Origin: JAGOBP01 sp046328575
GTDB taxonomy: Bacteria > Chloroflexota > Anaerolineae > Fen-1058
DNA length: 64,000 nt
NCBI GenBank assembly: GCA_046328575.1
Contig: JAXLWI010000016.1
Location: 1-64,000, forward strand
Direction of reading: 5' to 3'
The translations under genes were made by a program, and so were the position numbers. Below the pieces are notes generated by a model, which saw only the letters and a program-made list of their open reading frames with translations, was not told the origin of the DNA and did not search any database. Position 1 is the first letter of the stretch, and each line of letters begins with the position of its first letter. Positions 18,904 through 28,247 of this stretch are shown piece after piece.

Positions 18904-20462
18904 AGGCTGAATCGATCCGACCGCCGTCGCGTTTCCTCGCCAGCGTTTCGCCGTTGCGAGCGCTGCTCGGGGCGTACGCGTTGGGCGCATTTTCCCTGCT
19001 GATCTTGCTGTCGCTGCGTGCCGAATTGGTGTCGGTGGTGGTGCAACAAGGCTTGTTCTTCATCAGCGCTGGCATCGCGGTGTGGTCGGCGCTGCGACTG
19101 CGTTCACCGACCGGTCCGTGGTGGCGTCGCGCCCTCAGCGAAATCGTCGCCGGCTTGATCGCCAGCGCGCCCTCCGCGATCTTCGAAGTACTCTTCCGCG
19201 TCCAACTCGTGACCGCCGATTGGCTGGGGCGGCTTCTTCTTGCTCGTCGGCGCGATCGGCTTTTTGTGCTTTCGCGTGGGCGTCGGTGTCTGGCTTTCTT
19301 CTGGGATCGATTGCGCCATCGCCGTTTGATCTGGTCGTTCACGCGATTCTCGACGGTTGTAGTAGTGGCGCTGTTGGTCGTTGTGGTGCTGACGTTGCCT
19401 CCGTGAATTACGGCCCCACCAGTGGTTGCTGCGCCGCAGGCCTCGCCCTTCGCCTCGTTCGCCGCGCAAATCGTCAACCGATTTTTGCCGCTGGCCAGCA
19501 TCATGGTGGTCTTCACCATCATCGGCCTGGCGTTAATTCTGCCGCCCGCGCTGATCTTTTCCTACTTCGTGGCACGCGGCTTGACGAAACGTCTGGAACG
19601 ATTGGCCGTTGCGACGCATCAAGTTCAGGCGGACGATTATACGGTGCGCATCACTGCGACAGGCCAGGACGAGATCGCGCAACTGCAAGGAAGGTGACTT
19701 CCAGCGCGATGACGGCCGCGCTCGATCAGGCTGTGAGCGAGGTGCAGGCCGAGCGCGATCGAGTGGCGGCGCTGCTCACTGAGCGCCGTGAACTCATCGC
19801 CAGTGTGTCACATGAATTTGCGCGCCCGTTTCGACGCTGCGCGGCTATCTGGAATCGGCCCTGACGAATTAGGATGCAACTCCGCCAGAGACGCTGCGTC
19901 ACGATTTAACAATTATGGATCGCGAAACCGATCGCTTGCAGACGCTGATCGATGATCTCTTCACATTGGCGCGCGCAGAAGTGGGACAGTTAGCGTTGGT
20001 CTGCCAGCCGATCGATCTGCCTCAATCTTTAGCGGCCCGCGTGGTCGAGACGATCGCGCCGTTGGCCTGGCAAACCAGTCGGGTCAGGTGGCCGCGCGGA
20101 AACCCGATCGGATGTTAGCGGACTCGCCGATGAAGGCCGTCTTGAACAGTGCTGCGGAACTTAATTCACAATGGCGTGCGACACACGCCGCCGGCGGCAT
20201 CGTCGCGGTGATCGTGCAAAAACAATCAGACAGGCGCAACGATCGAGGTGCGAGACACCGGCGAAGGTATTTCGCCTGACGACGTGCCGCACGTGTGGGA
20301 GCGTTTCTATCGCGCTTGCCGAAAATTCGCACGCGCAGTGACAGCGCGGGGTTGCAGGATTGGCGTTGGTCAAAGAGTTGGTCGAAGCGATGGGCGGCTC
20401 GGTCGGCGTGGAGAGCAAGTTAGGCGAGGCAATGCTTCTCGGTGAGGCTGCCACAGCCATGA
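18900..20462 (+). pseudogene. Sensor histidine kinase, frame interrupted
   Basis: Recovered across three frames in order: an N-terminal domain with several hydrophobic helices (about 20-170), a further membrane helix (SIMVVFTIIGLALILPPALI) leading into a HAMP domain with GLTKRLERLAVATHQVQADD, the phosphoacceptor box ELIASVSHEF, TDRLQTLIDDLFTLARAE, and ATPase motifs VRDTGEGISPDDVPHVWERF and ALVKELVEAMGGSVGVESKL. It ends FSVRLPQP in the last frame. It is the partner of the adjacent response regulator (ATGA overlap). Its input is probably a membrane-perturbing compound, judged from the ABC exporter downstream. Confidence 0.83.
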
Positions 20463-20627
20463 TTGAGCGTCGATATCAACCTGCTGGTTTCACCCAGGAC
20501 ATCCATCGCGATGTCCGCTTTGTTCACCGCGCAGTTGCCCTTTGCGACAAAGTTGCGACATCTCCACGATTAGGCCGCGACAGCCGCCCGATATATTGAG
20601 CGTGTAAGACAAACAGGAGGCCACATC

Positions 20628-21033
20628 ATGCAGACCACATCGATCACGTTCTCATCAGCGACGCGGAGCGCCCGTCAACACATCAAACGCGTGCTGCGCG
20701 GTCGGCGCGACCTGCGCATCGTGGGCGAAATCGGCGAAGCGCAAGCCCTGCGCCCGGCCGAACGGCTGACCGCCGACCTCCATTCCATAACAAACTGTGC
20801 CATGTACGATGTCAACGCGTTATTGGTGTTGCCGTGGCTCAAGTAACGCCAACAAGTCGCGCGTGATCGCGCTGGGCGCGATCAGGACAACGTAAGAACA
20901 GCGCTTGCTGACGGAATTGGGCGCGGCGGCGTATGCCACGCTCGAGTCGCCGCAGACGTTGATCGATGTGCTGCTGCCATCGGCGGAAGTCGACGCGACG
21001 GCGGTGTCGGGGCTGCAAGCGGCGCGTACCTAA
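20628..21033 (+). pseudogene. Short receiver-like protein, frame interrupted
   Basis: A CAGGAGG ribosome site precedes ATG at 20628. The start, ITFSSATRSARQHIKRVLRG followed by RRDLRIVGEIGEAQAL, resembles the first third of response-regulator receiver domains. Later frames give VNALLVLPWLK, SRVIALGA and TALLTELGAAAYATLESPQT, which match the later receiver strands. It would be about 134 residues with no output domain. The aspartate site cannot be confirmed because of the indels. It lies between the kinase and the ABC genes. Confidence 0.5.
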
Positions 21034-21044
21034 CACATAGTGCG

Positions 21045-21144
21045 GTGTCATTCTGAGCGAACGTCAGTGAGCGAAGAATCCACTCGCGCGAGCAGAGCAC
21101 CGCGTTCGTCAAGTCAGAGATTCCTCTCCGCTCAAGAATGACAC
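21045..21144. repeat. Inverted dispersed repeat of the GTCATTCTGAGCGAA family
   Basis: GTGTCATTCTGAGCGAACGTCAGTGAGCGAAGAATC at the left is matched by GATTCCTCTCCGCTCAAGAATGACAC at the right, giving a long imperfect hairpin. This sequence family is a common non-coding intergenic repeat in many environmental bacteria. It separates the receiver-like gene from the ABC transporter. Confidence 0.75.
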
Positions 21145-21195
21145 ACACGGGCGGGATAGTTGATACAGTCGTAGATCACCTTCTTCGGAGATAAC

Positions 21196-22084
21196 ATGAC
21201 ACACTTATGCAATTGAAACTTCGTTACTAACGCGCCACTTTGGCAAAGTGATGGCCGTCGATCAGGTTGATGTGCGCGTGCCAGAGCGCAGCGTGTCCTT
21301 CCTCGGCCCGAACGGCGCGGGCAAGACCACGACGATCCGACTGTTGCTCAACCCGATCAAAAACCCGACTACGGCGACGTGCGCATCTTCGAGCGTTCGA
21401 TGCGCCAACAGCGGTTGAGTGTGCTCAGCCGTGTCGACGCTGGTCGAATCGCCGTCGTTGTATCCGCACCTGACCGGCCGCGAGAATCTGGAAGTGACGC
21501 GGCGGCTGATTGGCGCGTGGCCGGAGCAGATCGATCGTGTCCTAGAGATCGTGCGTTTGGAGAAGATGCCAATCGGCTGGTGCGCGGTTACTCGATGGGC
21601 ATGCGGCAACGACTTACGGCATTGCGTTGGCGCTGCTCAGCGAACCCGATCTGTTGATCCTCGACGAACCGACCAACGGCCTCGATCCGGCAGGCATCAT
21701 CGAGATGCGCGATCTGATCAGCCGCTTGCCGCATGATACCAACACGACGGTGTTTCTATCAGACCACCTGCTGAACGAAGTGGAGCAGGTCGCCACGCAT
21801 CGGCATCATCAACGAAGGGCGGATGTTGTTTCAAGGCACGCTCGATGAACTGCACGCGCAGCGCCGAGACGGTAAGCCTGGGCGTCAATCGGCCCGAGGA
21901 AGCCACGCAGGCCTTGACGCAATTGGGCTGGTCGGTGCATCACAACGGCAATCGCTACTTGCACATTCCGGTGAAACGCCGCGATGAACCCGCGCGCCTC
22001 AACGCGCAGTTAGTCGGGCTGGGCTTCGAGGTGGATCACCTCAGCCTCGATCTGCCATCGCTGGAAGAAATCTTTTGGAATTGA
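21196..22084 (+). pseudogene. ABC transporter ATP-binding protein, frame interrupted
   Basis: In order across frames: TRHFGKVMAVDQVDVRVPER, the Walker A FLGPNGAGKTTTIRLLL, ESPSLYPHLTGRENLEVTRR, signature RGYSMGMRQRLT, Walker B LLILDEPTNGLDPAGIIEMR and VFLSDHLLNEVEQVATH, then a C-terminal domain ending LDLPSLEEIFWN. About 296 residues, the normal size for the CcmA/NatA/bacitracin-type ATPases. GGAG lies 5 bases before ATG. With the permease that follows it would form an ABC-2 exporter. Confidence 0.87.
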
Positions 22085-22115
22085 CGAACGGCCGTTAACC
22101 TCATGATCGTAGAGC

Positions 22116-22157
22116 AGGCATCCCAATACCCGCTTACCGGCGATGGGATGCCTTTTT
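22116..22157 (+). terminator. Terminator between ABC ATPase and permease genes
   Basis: GGCATCCC and GGGATGCC form a stem around a 20-base loop and are followed by TTTTT. Read-through would be needed to express the permease, so it may set a lower permease level. Confidence 0.75.
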
Positions 22158-22186
22158 GCTGGATTGATATTCAAGGAGAACTTAGC

Positions 22187-22945
22187 ATGTCACCTATCAT
22201 CGCAGTTCGCCGCGCGTTGAGCGCGGAGACGCTGAAACCCAAACGCACGCTGGCGCTGTGGATGGTGCTCATCGCGCCGCTCACCGTCGTCGCGTTGAAC
22301 TTAGCGATGTTGTGGCAGCGCGGCGCTGATTACTTGTTGAGTAACTCGCCTGGGGAAAGCCTGGCCCGGAATATCATGACATTCTGGGCGTTGTTGATGC
22401 TGCCCTTGTATGTCACGCTGGAAACATCGCTGCTGGGCAGTGTGGAACACAACAACCAACAATGGAAACATCTCTACGCGCTGTCGCTGCCGCGCTGGTC
22501 GATTGCAGCCAAGTGGTTGATCAGCATCGCGCTGGTGGCCGCCAGCACCCTTGTGTTGTGGATCGGAACGATCGCGTGCGGAATTGCTGTTGAACGTGAT
22601 TGAACCGGCGCTCAAACTCGGCGGATCAATTCCGCTGTGGACGCTCCTGCAACCGATGATGTTGATCGGGCTGATTGCCGTGCTGATCGTCGCCATCCAT
22701 CTGTTCGTCGGCGTGCGCTGGCTGGCTTTCACCGTCTCGATCGGCTTCGGCATGGTGGCGACGACGGCTAACATCATGATCATGCAATCGGAGAAGTGGT
22801 CAAGGTGTATCCGTGGTCGCTGCCGCTCTATGCGCTTGAAGACACCAGCGCGTATTTGAGTACGGCCTTAACGCTTGGATTGGTGGGCGGACTGATTATC
22901 GGCTGGCTGGGGCTGTGGCGGATTGCGCGACGTGAAGTGCTGTAA
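22187..22945 (+). pseudogene. ABC-2 type permease, frame interrupted
   Basis: AAGGAG precedes ATG at 22187. About 250 residues are recovered with two frame changes: helices ALWMVLIAPLTVVALNLAML and FWALLMLPLYVTLETSLLG, the loop SVEHNNQQWKHLYALSLPRW, then LLQPMMLIGLIAVLIVAIHL, LAFTVSIGFGMVATTANIMI and the final LVGGLIIGWLGLWRIARREV. The loop with WKHLYALPLPR is typical of permeases of the lantibiotic-immunity/ABC-2 group. Together with the upstream ATPase and two-component genes it suggests export of, or self-protection from, a peptide or lipid-active compound. Confidence 0.8.
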
Positions 22946-22968
22946 AGGAACAACCGGCGGCCTTGCAT

Positions 22969-23003
22969 ACGCCCGATCGGCCAGCTTACACCGATCGGGC
23001 GTG
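22969..23003 (+). terminator. Hairpin after the ABC permease
   Basis: ACGCCCGATCGG and CCGATCGGGCGT form a perfect 12-bp stem with a 10-base loop, 23 bases past the stop. It lacks a proper T run, so termination efficiency is uncertain. Confidence 0.6.
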
Positions 23004-23087
23004 TGTGATCTGAACCCAGCGGCCTCTCATCAGAGTATTATTACGCTGATTTCTCAATCAAGGAATCGACTTTCACGGGAGGCCGCA

Positions 23088-23644
23088 ATGACCATCGACC
23101 AAATCCGATCGACTTTGCAACACTTTCAGGACGGTTACACGCGACGGGACGTATCCCGCGTGGACGAGATCATGACGCTGTTTGCCGACGACGCGGAGGT
23201 TATCGGCACAAATGGTTCGCGGCCGGGCGGGCGAATGGTGCCGGACAAGGCTGGCGCACGTGGCCTGGTGAAGGGCGGTGGGAAGGCTGGGGCGATCTAC
23301 GGCTGGATGTGGCCGGGGCGCATATCGAAGCGCGCGGCGAGGTTGCCTGGCTGGCCACATACGCCACCGTGACGACCACTATTCGGGCAGCGGATAGTTA
23401 CGAGAATTTTTGCAGTACATCAAGGACGTAATTGACCACACTGGTCCTTCGGCCGAGGCCAGAAGCTGTTGGACATCGTGCGCGGCGGCACGAACACGTT
23501 GTACGAATTGCGGCGTGGCGAACAGTTTGTGTGGCCGCTGCGGTTTACGGCCGTTTTGGTATTGGAGGGTGGTGAATGGTTGTTTAAGCAGATGCAGTTT
23601 TCGTTGCGACCACGCGCTTCCCCGACGAACGACTGGAACTCTAG
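23088..23644 (+). pseudogene. SnoaL-like / NTF2-fold protein, frame interrupted
   Basis: GGGAGG precedes ATG. The first frame gives TIDQIRSTLQHFQDGYTRRD and EIMTLFADDAEVIGTNGSRP, the classic opening of SnoaL-like domains. Later frames give VAWLATYATVTTTIRAADSY, TNTLYELRRGEQFVWPLRFT and EGGEWLFKQMQFSF, the central and final strands, ending at a TAG at 23642. The intact product would be about 185 residues. The fold is a cone-shaped pocket used by many small enzymes and binding proteins, so no reaction is claimed. It is the last gene in the indel-rich block. Confidence 0.75.
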
Positions 23645-23819
23645 TTGTCGCCAGCCTTTAATGTCGTGTTCTATTGACACGTCCAATTCCTGTGCTATCC
23701 TAAAGTCCCCCACAAATTGAATCAAATGTCGCACCGCGAAATCAGTCTTTTGACTGATTTGTTCGCTACGCCTTAAGCGTAAACTGATTAAACGATTAGC
23801 CATTCGGAAAGGCCTTGCC

Positions 23820-25070
23820 ATGTCGTTTCTCAGACGCCAACGTCGCAAAGTTGTGAGTGTCTATCGCGAATATCGCCGCTCGTTTTGGGTACTGGTGGGC
23901 GCCACCTTCATCGATCGGTTGGGCGGCTCGTTGCTGTTTCCATTCTTCGGACTGTACATCACTAAAAAGTTTAACGTCGGGTTCACCGAAGTCGGCGTGC
24001 TGTTTGCGCTGTTCTCAGTGTCGAGTTTCGTGGGCAGTTTTCTGGGCGGCGCGCTGACCGATCGGATTGGCCGCAAGACGATGTTGATCTTCGGCCTGCT
24101 GGCAAGTTCGTTCAGCACGCTGGCGATGGGCTTCGTCGAGTCGCTGCAGGTCTTCTATGTGCTGGCGCTGGTGTCTGGCATCTTTACGGATGTCGCCGGT
24201 CCGGCGCATCAGGCGATGGTGGCCGACTTGCTGCCGGAAAACAAACGCGCTGAAGGCTACGGCATCATCCGCGTGGGTTTCAACCTGGCGGTGACCATCG
24301 GCCCGGCGATTGGCGGCTTCCTGGCGACGCAGTCGTATCAGCTGCTGTTCATCGCGGATGCCGTCATCAGCACCATCACGGCGGCGATCGTGTTCTTCTT
24401 CATCCGCGAGACTAAGCCCAAGGCGCGACCGGGCACGCAGCCCGAAAGTGTCGGGCGGACGTTCGTGGGTTACTTCCGCGTTTTGCGCGACGGAACTTTC
24501 ATGCTGTTTGTGTTCGCTTGCATCCTCATGGGACTGGTGTACATGAACATGAACGCGACGCTGGGCGTGTACATGCGCGATCACGCGGGCATCGTCAACG
24601 CCGAATCGCGTTACGGCCTGTTGCTCAGCATCAACGCGATCATGGTGGTGTTCATGCAGTTCCCGATCACGCGCCGTATCGAGGACAAGCCGCCGCTGTT
24701 GATGATGGCCGCCGGATCGGCACTCTATGCGATCGGGTTTGCGATGTATGGCTTCGTGAATGGCTACGCGCTGTTCGTGCTGGCAATGGTCGTCATCACG
24801 ATCGGCGAGATGGTCGTCGCCCCGGTGTCGCAATCGCTGACGGCCCGCTTCGCGCCGGAAGATATGCGCGGTCGCTACATGGCGGTATTCGGCATTTCGT
24901 GGGGTATCCCGTTTGCCGTGGGGCCGCTGCTGGCCGGGTTGATTCTGGATAATCTCGATCCGCGCGTGTTGTGGTATGCAGCGGGCATGGTGGGTCTGCT
25001 AGCTGTGTTGGGCTTCCTGTTCTTGCAGCGGCGTGCGCATCTGCATGAGTTGACTCCAGAAACCGAATAG
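23820..25070 (+). CDS. MFS transporter
   Basis: The 416-residue protein has about twelve hydrophobic segments in two six-helix halves. The signature loop GGALTDRIGRKTMLIFGLLA lies between helices 2 and 3 (about 75-95), and GPAHQAMVADLLPENKRAEG between helices 4 and 5. The central loop at about 195-215 is charged. The layout resembles the MdtH/DHA1 drug-proton antiporters, but the substrate cannot be read from the sequence. This is the first fully intact gene after the broken block. AAGGCC lies upstream as a weak ribosome site. Confidence 0.88.
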   Translation: MSFLRRQRRKVVSVYREYRRSFWVLVGATFIDRLGGSLLFPFFGLYITKKFNVGFTEVGVLFALFSVSSFVGSFLGGALTDRIGRKTMLIFGLLASSFSTLAMGFVESLQVFYVLALVSGIFTDVAGPAHQAMVADLLPENKRAEGYGIIRVGFNLAVTIGPAIGGFLATQSYQLLFIADAVISTITAAIVFFFIRETKPKARPGTQPESVGRTFVGYFRVLRDGTFMLFVFACILMGLVYMNMNATLGVYMRDHAGIVNAESRYGLLLSINAIMVVFMQFPITRRIEDKPPLLMMAAGSALYAIGFAMYGFVNGYALFVLAMVVITIGEMVVAPVSQSLTARFAPEDMRGRYMAVFGISWGIPFAVGPLLAGLILDNLDPRVLWYAAGMVGLLAVLGFLFLQRRAHLHELTPETE

Positions 25071-25092
25071 ACGGAATAAAACTTTCGCTTTG

Positions 25093-25125
25093 AACTGGCG
25101 CAGGCGGTATGTCCTGCGCTAGTTT
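25093..25125 (+). terminator. Terminator after the MFS gene
   Basis: AACTGGCGCAGG and CCTGCGCTAGTT pair around an 8-base loop with one mismatch and are followed by a short T run. It lies 22 bases after the stop and overlaps the next promoter. Confidence 0.65.
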
Positions 25126-25150
25126 GCGTTAAGCGTCTCGATGCTATAAT
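25123..25150 (+). promoter_or_regulatory. Promoter of the epimerase operon
   Basis: TTTGCG (25123) and TATAAT (25145) are 16 bases apart, with TGC before the -10. The -10 is perfect and extended; the -35 is poor. The start codon lies 28 bases downstream. Confidence 0.6.
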
Positions 25151-25178
25151 CAAGCTACTTCGAACTGGATCTAACCTC

Positions 25179-26189
25179 ATGGCTCAAGCGTTAGTGATTG
25201 GCGGCAGTGGTTTTCTGGGCCGCGCGATAGTTGATCAGTTGGTACAACGACATCAAGCGGTACGCGTGTTCGATCGGGTGGCCGCGTCCGATCCGCGCCT
25301 TGAATCGATCGTCGGCGACATCGTTGATTTCGACGTTGTTGATCGTGCCTGTGCCAACGTTGACACGGTGTATCACACGGCGGCGTTGGTGGATTGGCGG
25401 CCGGGTCAAAGTCAGAGACTGTATGACGTGAACGTGCGCGGGACGCTGAACGTGATTCGAGCCTGCCAATTGCAAGGCGTAAGGCGCTTGATTTACACCA
25501 GTTCGGTTGACGTGGTGTTTGACGGCCACCCGATCGTGAACGGCGACGAGCGATTGCCTTATCCTGCGAAGCACCTGGACGATTACGGTCGCACGAAAAC
25601 GATTGCGGAACAAGCCGTGATCGCCGCGAACGGGCAGGGCAGAGTGGCAACGTGCAGTTTGCGCACCGCTGGGATCTACGGCCCGCACGATCGGCATCGG
25701 CTGCCCGGCGTGCTGCAATCTGCGCGGCGCGGGCAGTTGATGCGTATAGGTGACGGTCACGCCCGATTCAATCACGTTTACGTCACCAATGCTGCGTACG
25801 CGCACGTACTGGCCGCGCAGGCATTGAGCCTCGATTCGCCAGTAGCTGGGCAATGCTACTTCATCACCGATTACGCCGCCACTAATTTCTTTGAGTTTAT
25901 GCGCCCCTTCTTGACAGCGCTGGGCTATTCGTGGCCGACCAAATCGATGCCATATGCCGTGGCGTATGCGCTTGCATCCGTGACGGAAGCAGCGGCTCGG
26001 TTTGGGATAGGGCAACCATCGGCTTCGGCGTTGACGCGGTACGTGGTCGCTTCCACTGGCCGCGACTTCAACTTCACGCATGCCAAAGCGACGCGCGACT
26101 TCGGTTACGAACCGAGTGTGCCACTCGAACAGGCCATCGCCGAAACGATCGAGTGGTTGAAAGCCAATCAACACACCTTCGACGCCTAA
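25179..26189 (+). CDS. NAD-dependent epimerase/dehydratase (3-beta-HSD-like SDR)
   Basis: The 336-residue extended short-chain dehydrogenase has the NAD motif GGSGFLG at about 8-14, the VYHTAALVDW strand, catalytic serine in IYTSSVDVV, and the YGRTK catalytic Tyr and Lys at about 147-151. A C-terminal substrate domain follows (FNHVYVTNAAYAHVLAAQAL). The pattern is closest to the 3-beta-hydroxysteroid dehydrogenase/isomerase-like group, which acts on sterols or other alcohols. It is followed 23 bases later by an aldo/keto reductase with its own strong ribosome site, so the two probably form an operon. Confidence 0.87.
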   Translation: MAQALVIGGSGFLGRAIVDQLVQRHQAVRVFDRVAASDPRLESIVGDIVDFDVVDRACANVDTVYHTAALVDWRPGQSQRLYDVNVRGTLNVIRACQLQGVRRLIYTSSVDVVFDGHPIVNGDERLPYPAKHLDDYGRTKTIAEQAVIAANGQGRVATCSLRTAGIYGPHDRHRLPGVLQSARRGQLMRIGDGHARFNHVYVTNAAYAHVLAAQALSLDSPVAGQCYFITDYAATNFFEFMRPFLTALGYSWPTKSMPYAVAYALASVTEAAARFGIGQPSASALTRYVVASTGRDFNFTHAKATRDFGYEPSVPLEQAIAETIEWLKANQHTFDA

Positions 26190-26212
26190 GGTACATTCTA
26201 AGGAGAGTGACA

Positions 26213-27184
26213 ATGCAATATCGGACGTTTGGACGAACGGGCTGGTCGGTCAGCGATGTCGGTTACGGCATGTGGGGGATGGGTGGCTGGACCGGCTCGG
26301 ATGACGACGAGTCGATGCAGGCGCTGCATCGTTCCGTCGAATTGGGCTGCAACTTCTTCGATACGGCCTGGGGCTACGGCGCGGGTCACAGTGAAGGTCT
26401 GCTCGGCCGGTTAGTACGCGCGTATCCCGATCGGAAGTTGTACACGGCCACCAAGATTCCGCCGAAAAACTTCAAGTGGCCGTCACGACGCGGCTACACG
26501 CTCGACGAGTGCTTCCCGCCCGATCATATTCGGCAGTACACCGAGTGGAGTTTGCGCAACCTCGGCTTGAGCAGTGTGGACTTGATCCAGTTTCACGTGT
26601 GGGAAGACGCTTGGGCCGAGGACGTGCGTTGGCAACAGGCCGTGGCTGATCTCAAGCGCGAGGGGCTGATCAAAGCGATCGGGATCAGCATCAATCGCTG
26701 GGAACCCGATAATGCGATCCGTACCCTGCGAACTGGCTTGATCGACGCGGTGCAGGTGATCTACAACATCTTTGATCAAAATCCGGAAGACAATCTATTT
26801 CCGGTCTGCCGCGAATTCAATGTAGCCATCATCGCGCGGGTGCCGTTCGACGAAGGTACGTTGACGGGCACGTTGACGCTGGACAGCAAGTGGCCGGAAG
26901 GCGATTGGCGCAATACCTATTTTGTGCCGGAAAACTTGAAGTCCAGCCTTGCTCACGCGGACGCGTTGAAGCCGCTCATTCCGGCGGGCATGACGATGCC
27001 GGACATGGCGATGCGCTTCATCCTATCGAATCCCGATGTGAGCACTGTCATTCCCGGCATGCGCAAGATCAAGAATGTGGACGCCAACATCGCTTGCAGC
27101 GACGCCGGGCCGCTCAGCGCGGACTTGATCGATCGGTTGCGCGCGCACCGCTGGGTCCGCACGCCGACGAATTGGTCGCAATAA
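26213..27184 (+). CDS. Aldo/keto reductase
   Basis: The 323-residue protein begins MQYRTFGRTGWSVSDVGYG after an AAGGAGAG ribosome site; the longer frame upstream is not used. The catalytic tetrad of the family is visible: Asp in NFFDTAWGYG, Tyr in the same block, Lys in YTATKIPP, and His in DLIQFHVWED. The C-terminal MAMRFILSNPDVSTVIPGM binds the NADPH phosphate. It reduces an aldehyde or ketone, or runs in reverse; the substrate is unknown. The next gene starts 6 bases after its stop. Confidence 0.9.
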   Translation: MQYRTFGRTGWSVSDVGYGMWGMGGWTGSDDDESMQALHRSVELGCNFFDTAWGYGAGHSEGLLGRLVRAYPDRKLYTATKIPPKNFKWPSRRGYTLDECFPPDHIRQYTEWSLRNLGLSSVDLIQFHVWEDAWAEDVRWQQAVADLKREGLIKAIGISINRWEPDNAIRTLRTGLIDAVQVIYNIFDQNPEDNLFPVCREFNVAIIARVPFDEGTLTGTLTLDSKWPEGDWRNTYFVPENLKSSLAHADALKPLIPAGMTMPDMAMRFILSNPDVSTVIPGMRKIKNVDANIACSDAGPLSADLIDRLRAHRWVRTPTNWSQ

Positions 27185-27190
27185 CGGACG

Positions 27191-28099
27191 ATGTCCAAAC
27201 AGGTCGCCGCTCAGCCGCGTCGACGCGGTTGCCGCTACTGGTTCAAGTTGTTGTCGGTCGGCGTGATCGGCGGCCTGATGTGCGCTTATCTTGGCTTGTT
27301 GGGCATCGCGGTCGAAGCGACGCTTGCGCCCGCGCCTTCCAAAATTGATCGCACGCCTCGTGCTGACGGCTTCGCTTACGAAGACCCCACGTTGCAGACC
27401 ACGGACGGTTTTGAGTTGAAGGGCTGGTATTTGCCCACTCACAACGGCGCAGCGATCATTCTCCTGCACGGCTACGGCGGCAGTCGACTTGAGATGTTGA
27501 GCCGCGCCGAGTTGTTAGCGCGGCATGGTTACGGTGTACTGTGGTATGACGAGCGCGGCTCAGGCGAAAGCGGCGGCACGCGCACCTTCGGTTGGCTCGA
27601 TGCACAGGATGTCCCCCTCGCGCTGAACTACCTGCAAAACAAGGCCGAAATCGATCCACAACGGATTGGCCTGTTAGGCTTCTCCATCGGCGGCCAGATC
27701 GCGCTGCGCGCCGCCAGCCAAACCGATCGGATTCGCGCCGTGGTCGCGGAAGAGCCGGGCTTTGCGCGCACCTCTGATGCACCAGATGTGCCAACGCTGG
27801 AAGAGCGATATTACTTGGTGAGTTACTGGCTGGGCGAACGTTGGTTGTCGCTACGAATCGGTGTTCCTATTCCTGAAGGCGTGGTAGATGGTCTGCCGCG
27901 CATTGCGCCGCGCCCAATCTTATTCGTCGCGACTGGGCGCGATTACGGGCGGACGCTGGTGCGATACTTTTACGATCGAGCCAGCGAGCCGAAGCAGTGG
28001 TGGGAAGTGCCGGAAGCCACGCACGGCGCCAGCCCGATTGTTCGCCCTGACGAATACGAAAACATCGTTGTCGGATTCTTCGATCGAGCGTTGAAGTAG
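27191..28099 (+). CDS. Membrane-anchored alpha/beta hydrolase
   Basis: The 302-residue protein has an N-terminal membrane helix at about 19-42 and a serine-hydrolase domain outside. The oxyanion region is LLHGYGGSRLEML, the nucleophile elbow GFSIGG, the probable acid lies in the VATGRDYGRTL stretch, and the catalytic histidine is in EATHGAS. It resembles the BAAT/prolyl-oligopeptidase-like esterase group (COG1073 style). No ribosome site is seen, and the 6-base gap to the reductase suggests translation coupled to it. Confidence 0.85.
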   Translation: MSKQVAAQPRRRGCRYWFKLLSVGVIGGLMCAYLGLLGIAVEATLAPAPSKIDRTPRADGFAYEDPTLQTTDGFELKGWYLPTHNGAAIILLHGYGGSRLEMLSRAELLARHGYGVLWYDERGSGESGGTRTFGWLDAQDVPLALNYLQNKAEIDPQRIGLLGFSIGGQIALRAASQTDRIRAVVAEEPGFARTSDAPDVPTLEERYYLVSYWLGERWLSLRIGVPIPEGVVDGLPRIAPRPILFVATGRDYGRTLVRYFYDRASEPKQWWEVPEATHGASPIVRPDEYENIVVGFFDRALK

Positions 28100-28169
28100 G
28101 TGCGGCGTTACAGCATCCGCAATCGAGCGTATGTAACGATCGCGTAACGGCTCGGTTAGAATCTTCAAA

Positions 28170-28199
28170 TTGACTTAGGTCGCGCTTCAATGCTATAGT
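28170..28199 (+). promoter_or_regulatory. Promoter of the first STAND gene
   Basis: TTGACT (28170) and TATAGT (28194) are separated by 18 bases, with TGC just before the -10. This is among the best sigma-70-type promoters in the window and lies 48 bases before the start codon. Confidence 0.75.
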
Positions 28200-28247
28200 G
28201 ATTTCGGTGTAACGCAGTCGATCGAACGGCACCCACCTGAGGTCACT

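Noticed and set aside
21045..21144. Insertion-sequence remnant
   Set aside because: It has inverted arms but no transposase remnant or target duplication that I can see, and matches a known non-coding repeat family.
14520..23660. True mass pseudogenisation or a decaying mobile island
   Set aside because: No transposase, integrase or composition shift is visible, the indels are evenly spread and both edges are sharp. A consensus problem explains it better.
24015..24833. 272-residue minus-strand frame, very rich in Arg, His, Asp and Gln
   Set aside because: It is the shadow of the MFS transporter's hydrophobic codons.
25191..26213. 340-residue minus-strand frame
   Set aside because: It lies antisense to the epimerase, whose motifs and promoter are clear.
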